Assembly: GCA_009911195.1 (NCBI GenBank)
Contig: QXWV01000030.1
Coordinates: 1-64,000, forward strand
Reading direction: 5' to 3'
Origin: Lachnospiraceae bacterium
Lineage (GTDB): Bacteria; Bacillota; Clostridia; Lachnospirales; Lachnospiraceae
DNA length: 64,000 nucleotides
In this document: piece by piece, positions 53,201 to 63,765 of the stretch
How the letters are laid out: every line of letters starts with the position of its first letter
Position numbering within the stretch: position 1 is the first letter of the stretch
Notes under the pieces: model-generated
The model's input: the letters and a program-made list of their open reading frames with translations, nothing else
Databases searched by the model: none
What the model was told of the DNA's origin: nothing
Translations under genes and position numbers: made by a program

Positions 53201-53892
53201 GCCTCCCTGGCCTGGAAGAAGATATCGGGGTTTTGGGCAGAACCCATAAGCCTGGCATGATTAGGGTTTAAAGCGTTATGTCGGAAATGCCGGATGGCGT
53301 CCATGTCAGCCATTTCTTTTAAAGCATCGTAAGACCATACGTGTATTTTCTGCATTTCATGGGAAGTGCGGAATCCGTCAAAAAAATTAAGAAATGGAAG
53401 CCTTCCCTTGATGGCAGACAGATGGGCGACAGGGGACAGGTCCATGACTTCCTGCACGCTGCTGCTGGCAAGGATGGCTACACCGGTCTGGCGGCAGGCA
53501 TAGATGTCGGAATGGTCGCCAAAAATGGACAGGGCATGGCTGGCGATGGTCCTGGCGGCCACGTGGAATACGCCGGGAAGCAATTCCCCCGCTATTTTAT
53601 AGAGGTTGGGTATCATAAGAAGCAGCCCCTGGGATGCGGTGAAGGTAGTGGTGAGCGCACCGGCGGCTAGGGAACCATGAACGGCACCGGCAGCGCCAGC
53701 CTCGGACTGCATTGCCGCCACTTTGACCGCCTGCCCGAAAATATTTTCCCGTCCTTCCGTGGCCCATTCATCGGTATATTCCGCCATGGTGGATGAGGGG
53801 GTAATGGGGTAGATGGCAGCCGTATCGCTATAAGCATATGCTACATGGGCAGCCGCCTGGTTTCCGTCCATTGTTTTTTGCATTCTCTTCAT
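50290..53892 (-). CDS. nifJ: Pyruvate:ferredoxin (flavodoxin) oxidoreductase
   Basis: A 1200-residue single-chain PFOR converting pyruvate and CoA to acetyl-CoA, CO2 and reduced ferredoxin. Domain I starts 'DGNQAAAHVAYAYSDTAAIY'; then the gamma-type domain ('KFWGLGGDGTVSANKSSIKI'); two 4Fe-4S motifs ('CIQCCRCSFVCP' and 'CTGCGSCAGVCPG'); the third cluster/TPP part has 'GACAGCGETPYAILI' and 'GDGWAYDIGFGGLDH'. All catalytic parts are present and the length is normal. SD AGGAGG before the ATG at 53892. With ackA (59.9 kb) it would support acetate and ATP formation. Confidence 0.97.
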   Translation of the reverse strand: MKRMQKTMDGNQAAAHVAYAYSDTAAIYPITPSSTMAEYTDEWATEGRENIFGQAVKVAAMQSEAGAAGAVHGSLAAGALTTTFTASQGLLLMIPNLYKIAGELLPGVFHVAARTIASHALSIFGDHSDIYACRQTGVAILASSSVQEVMDLSPVAHLSAIKGRLPFLNFFDGFRTSHEMQKIHVWSYDALKEMADMDAIRHFRHNALNPNHARLMGSAQNPDIFFQAREASNGYYNALPSLVESYMGQINEKIGTNYGLFNYYGAQDAQHIIIAMGSVCETIKETIDYLLQNENGIKAGLIEVHLYRPFSPSHLLSLIPDSVSRITVLDRTKEPGAIGEPLYLDVIAALKDTRFGQVPVFSGRYGISSKDTDPSQIYAVYKNSLSMSKRFFTIGITDDVTHLSLDTSDSIYPAPSTTICCKFWGLGGDGTVSANKSSIKIIGNHTNKYVQAYFDYDSKKSRGLTVSHLRFGDTPIRSAYLISKADFVACHNPAYLHKYNMVQEVKDGGTFLLNCYYKEEELENYLPGQVKQYIAKHHIKLYVIDALRIGKEIGLNNKISTILQAAFFRLANIIPMEEARKLMKEAAAVSYRKKGEKIIQMNYEAIDRGLEGVLEIPIRAQWEHAASQPLDTKLLPDRPEVLAYVENLQKPIALQQGNSLPVSAFLPYADGSFPSGSTAHERRNAATEIPLWKPENCIQCCRCSFVCPHAVIRPVAMDEEERANAPEGMKTLPMAGMPGYTFSIAVSEVDCTGCGSCAGVCPGKNGGKALSMCPVKEHEERQQYFDYGKSLPAKAEVMEKFSKTTVKGSQFSQPMLEFHGACAGCGETPYAILITRLFGERMYIANATGCSSIWANSSPSTAYTANALGQGPAWANSLFEDAAEFGYGMALAQNALRSRLRGRAQSLLPLLDATHHDSGHLCQALSQWLLTFSDGSQNTADTNALISALEIYLSATDIQPSPATQLCHELLDGKDFLSKKSQWIFGGDGWAYDIGFGGLDHVLASGEDINVLVFDTEVYSNTGGQASKATPTGSTAKFASGGKIRKKKELAAMAITYGYIYVAQIAMGADYNQAIKAIAEAEAYPGPSLIIAYAPCISHGIRSGMGSSQHEEAKAVETGYWHLFRFHPSLKEQGKNPFILDSKQPTMDYEEFLSGENRYQLLKRMHPDMAEKLFAESASHAKERYQYLKKLIDLYDASLL

Positions 53893-54075
53893 ATAAAAAG
53901 CCTCCTGTTCTAAATCCGGTTCTATAAATATTTTACCAGCGCCATAATGCAGCGGGGCAATTCCCTGCTGCTCATTATTTCTTTGGCTTATTTTGGGCAG
54001 TTTCTATTTTTTTATTCCCATACTGGCATGATTCATTCTGACGGTTTAAATGTGGGTGGATTTATTAAAAAACGT

Positions 54076-54104
54076 TTGACATGCAGGGGGAAATATGATA
54101 ATTT
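54076..54104 (+). promoter_or_regulatory. Promoter of the beta-glucoside operon
   Basis: TTGACA (54076-54081), 17-base spacer, TAATTT (54099-54104). Transcription would begin near 54111, just before the RAT. Nothing else was found in 53893-54075. Confidence 0.65.
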
Positions 54105-54124
54105 AAATTTAATAAAAAATATTC

Positions 54125-54153
54125 GGATTGTAACTGCATGTGGCAGGCAAGAC
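54125..54153 (+). promoter_or_regulatory. Ribonucleic antiterminator (RAT), copy 1
   Basis: The stretch beginning GGATTGTAACTGCATG and ending GGCAGGCAAGAC matches the SacY/LicT/BglG RAT consensus. Its 3' end overlaps the following terminator, so a bound antiterminator protein would prevent termination. Confidence 0.85.
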
Positions 54154-54204
54154 TGGAAAATAAAGCTATACATTGAAGTTGGCTTTATTTGTCTGGTCTT
54201 TTTT
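54151..54204 (+). terminator. RAT-controlled leader terminator
   Basis: AAATAAAGC (54158-54166) pairs with GCTTTATTT (54182-54190); outer AGAC/GTCT bases extend it; a run of six T follows. Confidence 0.8.
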
Positions 54205-54244
54205 ATTCCCACGGGGGATTGTATTGAAGGGAGGTGAGGGAAAG

Positions 54245-55090
54245 ATGGTGATTAAAAAGGTCTATAACAATAATATTGTTTTAGTGGAAAATAACCAGCA
54301 GCTAGAGATGATTTTGATAGGGAGAGGGCTTGCATTTGGGAAAAAGCCCGGCGACAGTATAGATGCCGGACAGGCGGAGAAAAGGTTTGTGATAGATTCC
54401 CCGGAACTTACTTCCCGGTTTACGGAACTTATGGGGCAGATTCCGGCAAACCATCTGGAACTGTCCTGGCAGATTATCGAAGAGGCGCAGAAATATTTGA
54501 AGGCTACTTTTTCGGATGCTATTTATGTGGCTTTGACGGACCATATCAGCTATGCGCTGTATCGGAGCAAGCAAGGGCTTCCGCTAAAAAATAATCTGCT
54601 TTGGGAGATTAAACGTTTTTATCCAAAAGAATATGAAGCGGCAAAGAAAGCGATAAAAACAATCGCTTATTACGAAAATATCTGGCTGCCGGAAGATGAG
54701 GCAGGCTATATTGCATTGCATTTTGTGAACGCCACACAATCTGGGGAGGAAATGGAGACCACCATCCTGGCTACGAGGACAGTGCAGGAAACGTTGCGTA
54801 TTATCCAGATTCATTTTAATCTGCATTTAGATGAGGATAGCCTGGATTATCAGCGGCTGGTTACCCATATCCGCTATTTTGTACATAGAGTTTTGGAGGG
54901 GGAATTGACGGATAGCGACGATGACACTTTATTTGAACAGGTGAAAGCAGCATATCCGGGATGTTATTCCTGTGTATGCAAAATCCAGGAGTATTTTTTG
55001 CAGAAATTTGAAACCGATATCACCAATGAGGAAAAAATGTACCTGATGCTTCATATCGGCCGTGTGATTCGGCGTGAAGATATAAAATAG
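54245..55090 (+). CDS. LicT/BglG-family transcriptional antiterminator
   Basis: A 281-residue antiterminator: N-terminal CAT RNA-binding domain ('KVYNNNIVLVENNQQLEMIL', 'IGRGLAFGKKPGD') and two PRD domains carrying the regulatory histidines ('ALTDHISYALYRSKQG', 'GYIALHFVNA', 'YFVHRVLEG', 'MLHIGRVIR'). When the sugar is available the PTS phosphorylation state activates it to bind the RATs. ATG 54245 follows GGAGGTGAG; the extension to 54173 overlaps the terminator. It controls itself and the PTS/glucosidase genes. Confidence 0.95.
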   Translation: MVIKKVYNNNIVLVENNQQLEMILIGRGLAFGKKPGDSIDAGQAEKRFVIDSPELTSRFTELMGQIPANHLELSWQIIEEAQKYLKATFSDAIYVALTDHISYALYRSKQGLPLKNNLLWEIKRFYPKEYEAAKKAIKTIAYYENIWLPEDEAGYIALHFVNATQSGEEMETTILATRTVQETLRIIQIHFNLHLDEDSLDYQRLVTHIRYFVHRVLEGELTDSDDDTLFEQVKAAYPGCYSCVCKIQEYFLQKFETDITNEEKMYLMLHIGRVIRREDIK

Positions 55091-55105
55091 CTATACTGTT
55101 AATAT

Positions 55106-55136
55106 GGATTGTAACCGCAACCGAGTGGGCAAAACC
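55106..55136 (+). promoter_or_regulatory. Ribonucleic antiterminator (RAT), copy 2
   Basis: A second RAT-like element (GGATTGTAACCGCAACC ... GGGCAAAACC) between the antiterminator and PTS genes. No clear terminator follows it before the PTS SD, which is unusual. Confidence 0.65.
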
Positions 55137-55166
55137 TTAAAATAAAAAAGAAAGTGAGGAATTACC

Positions 55167-57002
55167 ATGAACTACAAAGAAATGGCAGACGGAATTTTAA
55201 TGCACATGGGAGGGATTGAGAATATTTCTTTCATGACTAACTGTGCCACCAGGCTGCGCCTTAACCTAAAGGACGATTCAAAAGCGGATTTGGATGGGGT
55301 TAAGACTGTAAAGGGCGTAGTGGGGGCTGTGAAAAAGGGCGGTGTTTACCAGATTATTATCGGAACAGACGTGCCCCATGTATTGGCAGAAATCCGGAAA
55401 AGGGGGCCTATTGGGGAGGAAAAAGCCGGTTCGGGGAAAAAGGAAAATATCCTCAACCGGGCTATGAGCATGATTTCGGGTATTTTTGCGCCGATTATCC
55501 CGGCGTTGATTGCCGGAGGTATGCTGAAGGCTTTGCTGACGCTGTTAACTTTTTTTGGTTTGGTATCGGGGGATTCGCAGACCTATTACATAATTAACTT
55601 TATTTCTGATGCGGCATTTTATTTTCTGCCTGTATTGGTGGCAGTATCTACTGCTTCCAAATTAAAGTGCAATTTATACGTAGCGGCTGTGATAGGGGCG
55701 GCCTTGATACACCCGAATTTTGCGACTTTGGTGTCTACAGGGGAGCCAGTCCGCTTTATCGGGCTTCCGGTAACTTTGATTTCTTATGGCTCCAGTGTAA
55801 TTCCCAGTATTCTTGCTATCTGGCTGATGTCTTATGTGGAGCCTTTTGCGGACAGGATTTCGCCAAAGCCTATTAAGTTTCTTTCCAAGCCCTTAATCAC
55901 AATCCTTATTGTGGCGCCGGTGACATTTGTTGTTTTAGGGCCTTTGGGATATACGATAGGAACAGGCTTGGCATCAGGGGCAGATTTCCTGAACCAGCAT
56001 GTAAGCTGGCTGGTTCCTACGCTGATGGGCGCATTTATGCCGTTGCTGGTAATGACAGGTATGCATTGGAGTTTTGTACCGCCTATTGTACAGTCTTATG
56101 CAACCTATGGCTATGAAGCAATTATGGGGCCTGGAAGCTTTGTTTCCAATATCTGCCAGGGAGCAGCAGCTTTGGCGGTAGCGTTTAAGACGAAGAACAG
56201 GGAGCTAAGGCAAGTATCCATCTCGGCAGGCATTACGGCTCTTTTGGGCGTTACGGAACCGGCAATGTTCGGTGTTACCCTGAAATTAAAGAAACCCCTT
56301 TATGCCGTTATCATCGGCGGTGCTGCAGGCGGCTTGTATGCCGGCATCAATGGGGTAGTGCGCTATACCTCCGGTACGCCGGGATTAGCTTCCTTTGCGG
56401 TTTTTATCGGGGAAAATCCAATGAATATTGTACATGCTTTTATTTCTGTAGGTATCGGCTTTGCAGTGACCTTTGCCCTGACCTTGTTTTTGGGTTTTGA
56501 AGATGAGGTGGAGATAAAAACAAAGCATGAGGAAACGAGAGCCCTTAAACAAAAAATAGAGGTAGGAAGCCCGGCAAAGGGAAGAGCCGTAAAGCTGGCA
56601 GATGTAAAGGACGAAACACTTTCCAGCGGCGTATTGGGAAAAGGTGCTGCCGTAGCACCGGTAAATGGAAAAGTGGTATCTCCGGTAAACGGTAAAGTAT
56701 TCAGCGTATTTCCGAGCCTTCATGCCATTTCTGTTGTAGATGAAAATGGGGCAGAACTTCTGGTGCATATTGGTGTGGACACGGTGAAGCTGGACGGAAA
56801 GTATTTTAAGGCCCATGTTAAGGATGGGGATATAGTAAAAAAAGGGGATACATTGGTGGAATTTGATAAAAAAGCGGTAGAGGGCGAAGGCTATGACACC
56901 ACCATTACAGTATTGGTGACGAATACACAGGAGTTCCTGGATGTGGTTCCGGCCGGACAGGGAGAGCTGGAATCCGGGCAGACATTGTTTACGATTGTTT
57001 AG
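55167..57002 (+). CDS. PTS beta-glucoside transporter EIIBCA
   Basis: A 611-residue fused PTS permease. The EIIB domain has phospho-Cys26 in 'MTNCATRLRLNL'; the EIIC domain (~residues 100-450) has about ten membrane segments and 'GITALLGVTEPAMFGVTL'; the C-terminal EIIA domain has phospho-His534 in 'ELLVHIGVDTV'. It imports and phosphorylates aryl- or cellobiose-type beta-glucosides. The following GH1 enzyme hydrolyses the product. SD GTGAGG. Confidence 0.95.
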   Translation: MNYKEMADGILMHMGGIENISFMTNCATRLRLNLKDDSKADLDGVKTVKGVVGAVKKGGVYQIIIGTDVPHVLAEIRKRGPIGEEKAGSGKKENILNRAMSMISGIFAPIIPALIAGGMLKALLTLLTFFGLVSGDSQTYYIINFISDAAFYFLPVLVAVSTASKLKCNLYVAAVIGAALIHPNFATLVSTGEPVRFIGLPVTLISYGSSVIPSILAIWLMSYVEPFADRISPKPIKFLSKPLITILIVAPVTFVVLGPLGYTIGTGLASGADFLNQHVSWLVPTLMGAFMPLLVMTGMHWSFVPPIVQSYATYGYEAIMGPGSFVSNICQGAAALAVAFKTKNRELRQVSISAGITALLGVTEPAMFGVTLKLKKPLYAVIIGGAAGGLYAGINGVVRYTSGTPGLASFAVFIGENPMNIVHAFISVGIGFAVTFALTLFLGFEDEVEIKTKHEETRALKQKIEVGSPAKGRAVKLADVKDETLSSGVLGKGAAVAPVNGKVVSPVNGKVFSVFPSLHAISVVDENGAELLVHIGVDTVKLDGKYFKAHVKDGDIVKKGDTLVEFDKKAVEGEGYDTTITVLVTNTQEFLDVVPAGQGELESGQTLFTIV

Positions 57003-59168
<2,166 letters not shown>

Positions 59169-59178
<10 letters not shown>

Positions 59179-59344
59179 GAAATTACGCCACAGTGTTGTA
59201 AGTCGCCGGGAAAGAATGCGAAGCATTCTTTGGAGTTGGCCGCTGGGCCAACTCTTTTTTACTTTATAGGAAAGTCCGTCGCCAGACGGACATAAATTGA
59301 CGAAGAACCGAAGGTTCTTCATGAAGTGGCGAAGCCACTTTTTT
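59169..59344 (+). repeat. GAA-loop hairpin array, copy 2
   Basis: Between the two ThrE halves: TTATAGGAAA at about 59174 and 59264; hairpins GAATGC-GAA-GCATTC (59214-59228), GAGTTGGCC-GCTG-GGCCAACTC (59233-59254, then six T), TCCGTC-GCCA-GACGGA (59275-59290), GAAGAACC-GAA-GGTTCTTC (59302-59320) and AAGTGGC-GAA-GCCACTT (59324-59340, then T run). The last ~85 bases match 18042-18126 with few changes. Confidence 0.85.
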
Positions 59345-59376
59345 ATAATCGGACAATTAAGGGGCTGGAGTGTTTT

Positions 59377-59811
59377 ATGAGAACGATGATTGCAGGGGAA
59401 ATTTTGGCGGCAGTGCTTGGTACTACGGCTTTTTCTATATTGTTTGAAGTGCCTTTCGGATATTCAGCCTTAAGCGGAGCCATAGGCGGAGCAGGATGGA
59501 TTATTTTCAGGTTTGCCTCACCTATGTGCGGAACAATAACAGCATGTTTTTTGTCATCCATGGCGGTGGTGCTTTTTTCGCGTTTTTTAGCGGTAAAAAA
59601 GCACTGTCCGGCCACAGTTTTTATGGTACCCGGCCTTTTTCCTTTAGTGCCGGGTATTACGGTTTACCGGACAGTATACTATTTGCTGATTAACGAGAGG
59701 GGTTTGGCTTTGGAAAACGGCTATGAGGCAATGAAGAGTGCCGCAGCGATTGTACTGGGGATTATTTTGGTATTCGAGCTTCCGCAAAAACTTTTTTCAA
59801 AACGCCGGTAA
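59377..59811 (+). CDS. Threonine/serine exporter ThrE, small subunit
   Basis: A 144-residue protein with four membrane segments and '[20 protein letters not shown]', the DUF3815/ThrE_2 half of the exporter. It complements the protein encoded just upstream. ATG 59377 follows GGGGCTGGAG; the frame beginning at 59326 starts inside the repeat and is rejected. It lies about 200 bp after the partner because the hairpin array is inserted between them, which is unusual as these genes normally abut. Confidence 0.87.
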   Translation: MRTMIAGEILAAVLGTTAFSILFEVPFGYSALSGAIGGAGWIIFRFASPMCGTITACFLSSMAVVLFSRFLAVKKHCPATVFMVPGLFPLVPGITVYRTVYYLLINERGLALENGYEAMKSAAAIVLGIILVFELPQKLFSKRR

Positions 59812-59901
59812 ATTTTCAGTCTTTACCTCTGGAAATATCCCAAAGCATGTTGTAATATTGAGATATCAAAATAATATATGATATAGAAATGGAGATAAAA
59901 T

Positions 59902-61098
59902 ATGAACATTCTAGTTATTAACTGCGGGAGCTCCTCGCTGAAATACCAATTGATTGACAGTGAAAGCGAAAAAGTATTGGCTAAAGGGCTGTGTGAAAGG
60001 ATTGGTATTGATGGCAGCGCCATTACCCATCAGCCGGCAGGCGGGGAAAAAGTAATGGTGGAGACGGACATGCCTGACCATACGGTGGCTGTGAAGCTGG
60101 TGATTGAGAAATTGACCGATAAGGAAGTAGGAGTTATCGGTTCTTTGGACGAGATAGGGGCAGTAGGGCATCGCGTTGTGCACGGTGGGGAGAAATTTGC
60201 CTCTTCTGTTATCATTACGGATGAAGTGTTAAAACAGGTGGAAGATTGCAATGACTTGGCGCCTTTGCATAATCCGGCAAACCTGGTGGGTATTAATTCC
60301 TGCAAAGAAGTAATGCCCAATGTGCCCATGGTAGGCGTATTCGATACCGCTTTCCACCAGACAATGCCTAAAAAAGCCTATATGTATGGGCTGCCCTATG
60401 AATATTATGAAAAGTATAAAGTGCGCCGTTATGGTTTCCACGGAACGAGCCATGACTTTGTGTCCAAGAGGGCGGCGGAAATATTAGGGAAAGACAGGAA
60501 GGATTTAAAAATTATTGTTTGCCACTTAGGAAATGGGGCCAGCGTATCGGCGGTGAAAAATGGGGAGTCCGTGGATACATCCATGGGCCTTACGCCGCTG
60601 GAAGGTTTGATTATGGGAACGAGGAGCGGGGATATGGACTCGGCAATCATTACTTTCGTTTCGGAAAAAGAAAATATAACAGCGGAAGAGTTCATTAATA
60701 TATGTAATAAAAAATCCGGCGTACTGGGATTATCCGACGGGCTGTCCAGCGACTTCCGGGATTTAGGGCAGGCAGCAGAAGAGGGAAATGAGAAGGCGAA
60801 GGAAGCGTTGGAGACTTATTGCTACCGGGTAGCTAAATATATTGGCGCTTATGCGGTGGCTATGAATGGCGTGGATGTCATTGCGTTTACGGCAGGAATC
60901 GGGGAAAATAATGCGCTGGTGCGCGAAATGGTGGGGCAATATCTTGGATTCCTGGGGGCAAGCATTGATTTGGAGAAAAATAAAATCCGCGGAGAAGAAG
61001 TAGTACTTTCCGGCGAAGGGGATAAAGTGACGGTGATGGTAGTCCCCACCAATGAGGAACTGGCGATTGCGAGGGAAACCGTAAGGCTGCTGAAGTAA
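59902..61098 (+). CDS. ackA: Acetate kinase
   Basis: A 398-residue acetate kinase: '[15 protein letters not shown]' at the N terminus, 'VGHRVVHGG', '[13 protein letters not shown]', '[15 protein letters not shown]' and '[17 protein letters not shown]'. It makes ATP and acetate from acetyl phosphate. No pta gene is adjacent in the window. The leader AGAAATGGAGATAAAAT resembles the recurrent ribosome-site box. Confidence 0.97.
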   Translation: MNILVINCGSSSLKYQLIDSESEKVLAKGLCERIGIDGSAITHQPAGGEKVMVETDMPDHTVAVKLVIEKLTDKEVGVIGSLDEIGAVGHRVVHGGEKFASSVIITDEVLKQVEDCNDLAPLHNPANLVGINSCKEVMPNVPMVGVFDTAFHQTMPKKAYMYGLPYEYYEKYKVRRYGFHGTSHDFVSKRAAEILGKDRKDLKIIVCHLGNGASVSAVKNGESVDTSMGLTPLEGLIMGTRSGDMDSAIITFVSEKENITAEEFINICNKKSGVLGLSDGLSSDFRDLGQAAEEGNEKAKEALETYCYRVAKYIGAYAVAMNGVDVIAFTAGIGENNALVREMVGQYLGFLGASIDLEKNKIRGEEVVLSGEGDKVTVMVVPTNEELAIARETVRLLK

Positions 61099-61194
61099 TG
61101 CCGTTGCACAATCTATCCACATACTTTGACAGGCGCTTTCCGCGAGTAGATTTTTTTCATCCGAATCACGAAAATGAAAAATGAGAGAGAAATA

Positions 61195-62529
61195 ATGCAT
61201 ATAAATTTACCGGAAAAAGTGGAAAACATCATATCGGCGATAGAATCCGGCGGATACGAGGCATATGCGGTGGGCGGGTGCGTGAGGGATTCTATTTTAG
61301 GGCGTGTTCCGGATGACTGGGATATTACTACCTCTGCCAGCCCGCAGCAAGTGAAAAGGCTTTTTAAACATACGATAGACACGGGCATACAGCATGGAAC
61401 GGTGACTGTGATGTTTGGAAAAGAAGGCTTTGAAGTGACCACTTACCGCATTGATGGAGAGTATGAAGACAATAGGCATCCGAAGGAAGTGGCCTTCACC
61501 TCCAATCTGAGGGAAGATTTGAAGCGCCGTGATTTTACCATTAACGCTATGGCCTATAACAGCAGGACCGGATTGGTGGACGTTTTTGGCGGGCTGAAGG
61601 ATATACAGGGGAGGCTTATCCGGTGTGTAGGCAATCCTCAGGAGCGTTTTGAGGAGGATGCGCTGCGCATGATGCGGGCGGTGAGGTTTTCCGCCCAGTT
61701 GGGGTATGCCATAGAGAAGGGAACGGAGCAGGCTATCCGGAAAATGGCAGGGAATCTGCGCTTTATCAGTGCGGAGCGGATTCAGACGGAGCTGGTAAAG
61801 CTGCTGGTATCCCCTCATCCGGATTATTTAAGGATATGTTATGATGTGGGGATTACGAAAACAATCCTGCCGGAGTTTGACCGGTGTATGGAGACAGCCC
61901 AGAACCACCCCCACCACTGCTATACGGTGGGGGAGCATATTCTTCATTCTCTGAAAGAAGTGAAGGGGGATAAGGTGCTGCGGCTGGCCATGCTTTTCCA
62001 TGACATAGGGAAACCGGAAACAAAGACAACGGATGAAAATGGCAGAGACCATTTCCATGGGCACAGTGCGGCCGGGGAAGGGATAGCAAGACAAGCGTTG
62101 CGCCGTCTGCGGTTTGACAACGATACGGTGTACAAAGTCTGCCGGCTGGTATTGTATCATGATTATCCGGTGGAGATGAAGGCCAAAAGTGTGCGCAGGG
62201 CAGTGCATAAAATCGGAGAGGATATATTCCCCTATTTGTTTGATATAAAAAGGGCGGATATTTTTGCCCAGAGCGATTATGGCAGGGAAGAAAAGCTTCA
62301 TAAACTGGGAGAAATCCAGGCGATTTATGAGCGGATTATGGAGGAGCGGCAGTGCGTATCGCTGCATACCCTGGCTGTAACAGGACGGGATTTGATAGAG
62401 GCGGGGATGAAACCAGGGCCGGAACTGGGGGAAACTTTGGAGAAGCTGCTTCAGATTGTACTGGAGTGCCCGGAGGAGAATGAAAAAGATAAGCTGTTAG
62501 AGCATGTGCTTAAGCCAAACTGCCGCTAA
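61195..62529 (+). CDS. cca: CCA tRNA nucleotidyltransferase with HD domain
   Basis: A 444-residue enzyme of the class II CCA-adding family. The head domain shows 'YAVGGCVRDSILGRVPDDWD' with the metal-binding DxD, then the neck with 'DFTINAMAYNSRTGLVDVFG' and 'FEEDALRMMRAVRFSAQLGY'; an HD domain ('MLFHDIGKPETKT') follows. It adds or repairs the 3' CCA of tRNAs. ATG 61195 follows GAGAGAAATA; an upstream in-frame ATG at 61174 is possible. Confidence 0.92.
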   Translation: MHINLPEKVENIISAIESGGYEAYAVGGCVRDSILGRVPDDWDITTSASPQQVKRLFKHTIDTGIQHGTVTVMFGKEGFEVTTYRIDGEYEDNRHPKEVAFTSNLREDLKRRDFTINAMAYNSRTGLVDVFGGLKDIQGRLIRCVGNPQERFEEDALRMMRAVRFSAQLGYAIEKGTEQAIRKMAGNLRFISAERIQTELVKLLVSPHPDYLRICYDVGITKTILPEFDRCMETAQNHPHHCYTVGEHILHSLKEVKGDKVLRLAMLFHDIGKPETKTTDENGRDHFHGHSAAGEGIARQALRRLRFDNDTVYKVCRLVLYHDYPVEMKAKSVRRAVHKIGEDIFPYLFDIKRADIFAQSDYGREEKLHKLGEIQAIYERIMEERQCVSLHTLAVTGRDLIEAGMKPGPELGETLEKLLQIVLECPEENEKDKLLEHVLKPNCR

Positions 62530-62606
62530 ATTATGAATACTTTCCCATATTACTTCATAAGATAGGATAGATTAAGATTATGATACGTGAAATGGGAGGA
62601 ATTTCA

Positions 62607-63668
62607 GTGAATGACAGGGCAGTTGGCGTACTGGAAAATTATGATATAGAAGTGCTTCGTACCTGGAAAGGGCGGGGTGCAATTTTGTGCGAGTCCGATA
62701 AGGGTCTTTTGATTTTAAAAGAATATACGGGGCCGAAAAGTAAAATTATTTTTCAGGATGCACTGCTGAAACAGATAAAAGAGCAGGGGTTTCCTCTGGC
62801 GGAAAGCATTCTGAAAACAAAGGAAGATGATTTAATCGTCTATGACCAGGATAGGGTTCCATACATATTAAAGACTTATTTTGAAGGCAGGGAATGCAAT
62901 GTCCGTGATACAAAAGAATGCAGGCAGGCGGTAAAAACGTTGGCACAGCTTCATAAAGTATCCCATATGGAGGTGGAACTATTTCCAGGGATTAGCCAAA
63001 AGGCGGATGCCAGGATGGATAGGGAATATGAGAAACATAACAGGGAGCTTAGGAAGGTAAGGAAGTTTCTAAAGGATAAAAGCCAGAAAACCAATTTTGA
63101 AATATTTTTGTTAAAGCATTATGATTACTTTTTTGATTTGGCGCTTCAGGTGACGGAAGAATCCCAAAGGCATATGAAAAGCAAAGGTATGGAAAAGGGG
63201 GAAGAAGCCGGAAGCAAAGGGGTGGAAGACTCTTGTATTATCTGCCATGGGGATTATCAGCACCATAACATCCTTGTGACGAAAGCGGGCGGGGATGGCA
63301 GGGAAGAAATGGCTGTGGTTAATTTCGAGAAATGTATCCGGGATAATCCTGTGAGGGACCTCTACCTGTTTATGAGAAAACTGCTGGAAAAAGGAAACTG
63401 GTCCATAGAACTAGGGAATCTCCTGCTGGAAACCTACCATCAGGAAAGGGAACTGGCGCAGGAGGATTACAGGCAGTTGTACTACCGCTTTATCTATCCG
63501 GAAAAATTTTGGAAAATCGTTAATTTTTACTATAATTCCGGAAAGTCATGGATACCCGGGCGGAATCTGGAAAAAATGGAAAAGCTTTTAGCCCAGGAAG
63601 AAGATAAAACCAGATTTCTGGAAAATTATAAAAGTACTTATGGATGCTTTTCTTTTTCTCCTTATTAG
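62607..63668 (+). CDS. CotS-family spore-coat-like protein (kinase-like fold)
   Basis: A 353-residue protein of the CotS/YutH/HipA-type kinase-like family. 'CIICHGDYQHHNILVTKAGG' is the brenner-type catalytic loop (HGDxxxxN). The following metal-binding motif, usually I-D-F-D, reads 'VVNFEKCIRDNPVRDLY', so the aspartate is missing and activity is doubtful. CotS-type proteins sit in the coat of endospores. GTG 62607 with GGGAGG eight bases upstream is a better start than ATG 62580. Confidence 0.8.
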   Translation: MNDRAVGVLENYDIEVLRTWKGRGAILCESDKGLLILKEYTGPKSKIIFQDALLKQIKEQGFPLAESILKTKEDDLIVYDQDRVPYILKTYFEGRECNVRDTKECRQAVKTLAQLHKVSHMEVELFPGISQKADARMDREYEKHNRELRKVRKFLKDKSQKTNFEIFLLKHYDYFFDLALQVTEESQRHMKSKGMEKGEEAGSKGVEDSCIICHGDYQHHNILVTKAGGDGREEMAVVNFEKCIRDNPVRDLYLFMRKLLEKGNWSIELGNLLLETYHQERELAQEDYRQLYYRFIYPEKFWKIVNFYYNSGKSWIPGRNLEKMEKLLAQEEDKTRFLENYKSTYGCFSFSPY

Positions 63669-63765
63669 TATATAATAGCCTGGTAAGCAGAAAAAGAACG
63701 AAGAACTAAAAGGGAATATGCAGTACAGTAAGGGAATACACGGTACTGGAATAGGAGGATTATTC

